Below are positions 15,381 through 18,328 of a DNA stretch of 18,328 bases, piece by piece. A program made the position numbers and the translations under genes. A model generated the notes under the pieces. That model saw only the letters and a program-made list of their open reading frames with translations, searched no databases and was not told where the DNA came from. Numbering within the stretch: position 1 is the first letter of the stretch; each line of letters starts with the position of its first letter. Source of the stretch: an uncultured Steroidobacter sp. (lineage in GTDB: Bacteria > Pseudomonadota > Gammaproteobacteria > Steroidobacterales > Steroidobacteraceae); the NCBI GenBank assembly GCA_946478975.1, contig CAMLEO010000126.1:1-18328 (forward strand). Reading direction: 5' to 3'.

Positions 15381-17744
15381 TCAGCGGCCAGCATGGAAGC
15401 TGTACGCCGCTTCTACGCCGTAAAAGCGCGGCGGCGCTCGATCCGCAATCGGCGCACCGATGCCGGCCGCGAGTCCACCCAGCGAATAGAGATATTTCTC
15501 GTTGGTGAGATTCTGACCGAACAGTGCCACGTGCCAGCGATCGCGCGGATCGCCGTAAGTGATGCGTGCGTCGACGTTCTGATACGGATCGTCGAGATCG
15601 CCGCGATACATGGCCATCAGCGCCTGCGCTTCCGGCGTGGCGCCGCCAGGACCCTGCGTGTGACGACGACCGACGTGCGTATAGCCGACGCGAAAGCTCA
15701 GATTCCCCGCGTTCTGCAATCCCAGCGTGTACTCCGCGCCCAGATTGAGCTTTTGTTTGGCGACCGCAGACTGCGGCTGGCCGGTGCGATCATCCGCAGC
15801 CGTCTCGTTCGGGAACAGCGCGAACTTGGTGATCTCGGTGTCTAGATACGCGTAAGCGGCGCTCAATGTCATCTCCGGCAGCACGCGCCACTGCGTTTCA
15901 ATTTCAGCGCCGCGGCCTTCCGCATCCTCGTTGCGAATCCGCGGCTCGTTGATGCCCGTGTCGGGATTCGCCACCGTCACGAACTCCTGCAGGTCGGTGT
16001 AATCGTAGTAGAACAGCGCCGCGTTGAAGCGCAGCTTCTCGAACACGATCGACTTCAAACCAATTTCGTAATTGGTGACGTTTTCCTCATCGAACGGATT
16101 CGACAGCTGGATGGAGTTGAAGCCGCCGGCCTTGTAGCCAGTGGCGTAGCTGCCGTAAGCCATCGTGTCTTCGTTGAAGCGATGGCTCAGCACGACGCGC
16201 GAGCTGAGGTTGCTCCACGACTTCGTTTGCATCACCCCCGGCGTGGTCGTGTACACCACGCCGAAGCCGAATTGATTCGGCACCACGGTGAGCGTGAAGT
16301 CTTTCTCGTCGCGCGTGTAACGCAGGCCCACTGTTACATCGGTCTCATCCGTCAGCGAGTATGTCGCGTCACCGTACACGGCTGCACTCGTGCTGGTGAG
16401 ATCCGCATGTGCGTCTTCGGGGAAGTATCCGCCCAGCACGGACTGACCGGCGGCGAGCGGCGTACCCCAGTTCATGATGTTGTCGCCGGTGGGATCGAGC
16501 ACGATGTCCCAACCGAATCCTGCCGGCGCGCTCGCCGCGGTGTAGTTGGTTCCGAACGCTGCGTTGTAGAAATCAAGGCCGGCCGCCACGGCCGCGCTGC
16601 CCAACAACAGGCGATCGACCAGGTCGGTGGAGAAATTCAACGCCGAGTCCTGCTGGCCGCGCTCGCGCGAGTACATCGCGCCGACCGTCCAGCGCAACTT
16701 CGACGAAGTATCCGAGACCAGCCGCAGCTCCTGGCTGACGAAGCGGTTTTCTTCGATGTTCTCCGAGGTGAAGTACAACGGGAAGATCGCGGTGCCGTCC
16801 TCGTCGCGCAGATTTCGGCTGCCGAACTCGCGAGCAGCGGTGATCGATGTGAGATTTACTGCGCCCAGATCCGACTCGACGGTCAGTGAGCCGCCGGCGA
16901 GATGCAGCGCCTCGCGCACCGGCGCATCGATCGACGCGTCACCGTACGGATCGCCGCCGTTGAGCAATCCATAACCGATCGATGAATCCTGGTCGACATC
17001 GAGATATTCCATCCGCAGCGTGGCGCTGGTGCTGGCACTGGCTTGCCAGAGCAATGCCGCGCGCACGCCGTTGTTATTTTCGTCGGCGAGCTTCCGGCCT
17101 GTCGCCAGGTTGCGGCGATAACCATCGCGCTGGTTGTCGAGCGCGTTGACGCGCAGGAACAGGTTGTCCGCGAGCGGCGCGTTAAACGTAGCTTCGACGG
17201 TACGACGGTTGTAATTTCCCGCGCTGACGTTGACGGTGCCGGCGAGCTCGTTGGTCGGCGTGTTGCTGACGATGTGCAAGGCGCCGGCGGCAGCGTTCTT
17301 GCCGAACAACGTTCCCTGCGGCCCCTTCAGCACTTCGACCCGGGCGACATCCTGGAACGCGGTCATCGCGGCGCCGGAGCGTCCGGCGTAAACACCGTCG
17401 ACGTAAACCGCAACGGCAGGATCGGCGCCGATGCCGAAGTCGTTGGTGGTGATGCCGCGGATGTTGAACGCCGGCTGCGTGGGCTGGGTCACCCGCGTTT
17501 CCAGGCCCGGCGTGTACAGCCCCAGGTCGTTGACGCTCTGGGCGCCGACCTCCTGAATGAAACTTTCGGCAATGGCGCTGATGGAGATCGGCACGTTCTG
17601 CACGTTTTCCGAGCGCTTTTGCGCCGTCACGATCACTTCCTCGAATCCCGGTGCCGCTTCCTGTGCGCCGGCTGCGCCCGCCGGGAGACAAGTCAATGCC
17701 ACCGCGCACGGAACGACGGAACGCCTGATGAGACTTTTTTTCAT
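15381..17744 (-). CDS. TonB-dependent outer-membrane receptor
   Basis: The 787-residue receptor has a signal peptide (about residues 1-27, ending AGAAGA), a TonB box (EEVIVTAQKR, residues 35-44), a plug domain (about 50-165, with INIRG-like FNIRGITTNDFG and VEVLKGPQGTLFGKNAAAGA) and a 22-strand-type barrel to the end. There is no N-terminal signalling extension of the FecA kind. It would import a substrate too large or scarce for porins, driven by TonB. The substrate is unknown; the genes downstream suggest a carbohydrate-related or glycosylated compound. ATG 17744 is preferred over ATG 17756 because GGGGAG lies just before it. It is the first gene of the five-gene operon and divergent from an AraC regulator. 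The C-terminus ends in HAGR and not in the usual aromatic residue. Confidence 0.93.
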   Translation of the reverse strand: MKKSLIRRSVVPCAVALTCLPAGAAGAQEAAPGFEEVIVTAQKRSENVQNVPISISAIAESFIQEVGAQSVNDLGLYTPGLETRVTQPTQPAFNIRGITTNDFGIGADPAVAVYVDGVYAGRSGAAMTAFQDVARVEVLKGPQGTLFGKNAAAGALHIVSNTPTNELAGTVNVSAGNYNRRTVEATFNAPLADNLFLRVNALDNQRDGYRRNLATGRKLADENNNGVRAALLWQASASTSATLRMEYLDVDQDSSIGYGLLNGGDPYGDASIDAPVREALHLAGGSLTVESDLGAVNLTSITAAREFGSRNLRDEDGTAIFPLYFTSENIEENRFVSQELRLVSDTSSKLRWTVGAMYSRERGQQDSALNFSTDLVDRLLLGSAAVAAGLDFYNAAFGTNYTAASAPAGFGWDIVLDPTGDNIMNWGTPLAAGQSVLGGYFPEDAHADLTSTSAAVYGDATYSLTDETDVTVGLRYTRDEKDFTLTVVPNQFGFGVVYTTTPGVMQTKSWSNLSSRVVLSHRFNEDTMAYGSYATGYKAGGFNSIQLSNPFDEENVTNYEIGLKSIVFEKLRFNAALFYYDYTDLQEFVTVANPDTGINEPRIRNEDAEGRGAEIETQWRVLPEMTLSAAYAYLDTEITKFALFPNETAADDRTGQPQSAVAKQKLNLGAEYTLGLQNAGNLSFRVGYTHVGRRHTQGPGGATPEAQALMAMYRGDLDDPYQNVDARITYGDPRDRWHVALFGQNLTNEKYLYSLGGLAAGIGAPIADRAPPRFYGVEAAYSFHAGR

Positions 17745-17768
17745 TCTGCTCCCCATGATCGACGGATG

Positions 17769-17790
17769 GTGGCGCGGGCCAGCGCGCCAC
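17769..17790. promoter_or_regulatory. Inverted repeat in the leader of the receptor operon
   Basis: GTGGCGCG (17769-17776) and CGCGCCAC (17783-17790) form a perfect 8-base inverted repeat around a 6-base loop. It lies between the predicted promoter and the ribosome binding site of the receptor gene. It could be an operator or an mRNA hairpin that tempers translation. There is no T-run, so it is not a classical terminator. Confidence 0.5.
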
Positions 17791-17807
17791 TCGACGATTC
17801 GGCGGAA

Positions 17808-17835
17808 ATATTAGGGTCGCCCGACGGTGCGCCAA
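17808..17835 (-). promoter_or_regulatory. Candidate promoter of the receptor operon
   Basis: On the minus strand, TTGGCG (17830-17835) is separated by 16 bases from TAATAT (17808-17813). Transcription would start near 17801, giving a leader of about 57 bases that contains the inverted repeat. The -35 is imperfect, as expected for an activator-dependent promoter. Confidence 0.42.
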
Positions 17836-17857
17836 AACCTCCTACGCCGCCATCTCG

Positions 17858-17888
17858 TTGTCATCTTTCGCCACAGACACGATACAAT
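17858..17888 (+). promoter_or_regulatory. Candidate promoter of the AraC-family regulator
   Basis: TTGTCA (17858-17863) and TACAAT (17883-17888) are good hexamers separated by 19 bases, slightly long. Transcription would start about 2-3 bases before the ATG, so the mRNA may be nearly leaderless. This fits the absence of a Shine-Dalgarno sequence. Confidence 0.4.
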
Positions 17889-17897
17889 CCTGCGCCT

Positions 17898-18328
17898 ATG
17901 GACTCAGCCGGCATCGACAGCAAAGTCATCCCAACGTATCTGTTCAACGTCGTCGGCTCAGTGCTCGAAGAACAGCACGTCGATCCGCACCTGATGGTGG
18001 CCGGCACCAGCCTCACCTTGGAATCACTCTACGATCAGCAGACGCGGATTTCCTTTCGCGAGGCCATCCAGATCTTCACCAACGCGGTGGACCACAGCCC
18101 GAGCCCGGACCTGGGCCTGCTGGTGGCGAGCCGCGAATGTTTCAGCGACTGGGGCATGCTCGGCTACGCGATCGCGAGCTGTCGCGATGCCGAGGATGCG
18201 ATCGCTTTCAGCAATCAGCTGTACGCGGCCAGCACCAACCTGACGCCGATGCACTCCAAGCTGGAAGACGGCACTTATGTCACGTATGTAACATCCACGT
18301 TTCCGGTCGGCCGCATCCTGCCGTTCCT
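17898..18328 (+). CDS. AraC-family transcriptional regulator, N-terminal part (runs off window)
   Basis: An open frame of 143 codons from ATG 17898 runs off the right edge. It encodes the ligand-binding half of an AraC regulator of the PF12625 (arabinose-binding-like) type: ISFREAIQIFTNAVDHSPSP then DLGLLVASRE, and DWGMLGYAIASCRDAEDAIA. The DNA-binding helix-turn-helix pair would lie beyond the window. It is divergent from the receptor operon across 153 bases that hold both promoters, so it most likely controls that operon in response to the imported compound or a product. No strong ribosome site precedes the ATG. Confidence 0.88.
   Translation, partial: MDSAGIDSKVIPTYLFNVVGSVLEEQHVDPHLMVAGTSLTLESLYDQQTRISFREAIQIFTNAVDHSPSPDLGLLVASRECFSDWGMLGYAIASCRDAEDAIAFSNQLYAASTNLTPMHSKLEDGTYVTYVTSTFPVGRILPF

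Overview
The window is a high-GC, gene-dense piece of a Gram-negative chromosome: a TonB-dependent receptor, an outer-membrane usher, lipoproteins and periplasmic c-type cytochromes are all present. The mix of a receptor with an EEVIVTAQKR-type TonB box, a divergent AraC regulator, DUF2189, DUF3667 and DUF4142 proteins and a GH1 enzyme fits a free-living gammaproteobacterium of the Steroidobacter/Nevskia/Xanthomonad kind. That placement is an inference from gene content, not a measurement. I see no tRNA, rRNA, insertion sequence, phage gene or CRISPR array.

Layout, left to right. (1) 8-730 (+): a DUF2189 membrane protein, probably cut at its 5' end. (2) 740-2251 (-): a tight operon of a secreted DUF4142 protein, a small cupredoxin and an ECF-type sigma factor, with overlapping ends and no anti-sigma gene in view. 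(3) 2376-3245 (+): a DUF3667 zinc-ribbon membrane protein. (4) 3260-7131 (-): a minimal chaperone-usher pilus cluster (cysteine-free subunit, chaperone, atypical usher). (5) 7340-7831 (-): a Sel1-repeat protein with a recognisable promoter. (6) 8201-9088 (-): a cytochrome c lipoprotein with an Ig-like tail, followed by a very clear intrinsic terminator. Divergent from it, 9275-10942 (+) encodes an EAL-domain protein with a degenerate active site. (7) 10946-17744 (-): a five-gene operon, read as TonB-dependent receptor, small cytochrome c, exported FAD-dependent aldonolactone-oxidase-like enzyme, exported PLP enzyme of the alanine-racemase/DSD1 fold, and GH1 glycosidase-like protein. Divergent from it, 17898 to the edge (+) is the start of an AraC-family regulator.

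The most interesting part is region 7. Its genes overlap by 4 bp or are spaced by about 10 bp, so they are very likely co-transcribed. Together they read as an inducible system: the regulator senses a ligand, the receptor brings it into the periplasm, a lipid-anchored flavoenzyme oxidises it and passes electrons to the neighbouring cytochrome, and a PLP enzyme and a GH1 protein act on related molecules. The GH1 protein keeps its nucleophile but has lost the canonical acid/base motif and other active-site residues, so its chemistry is probably not ordinary beta-glucoside hydrolysis. The substrate cannot be told from sequence alone.
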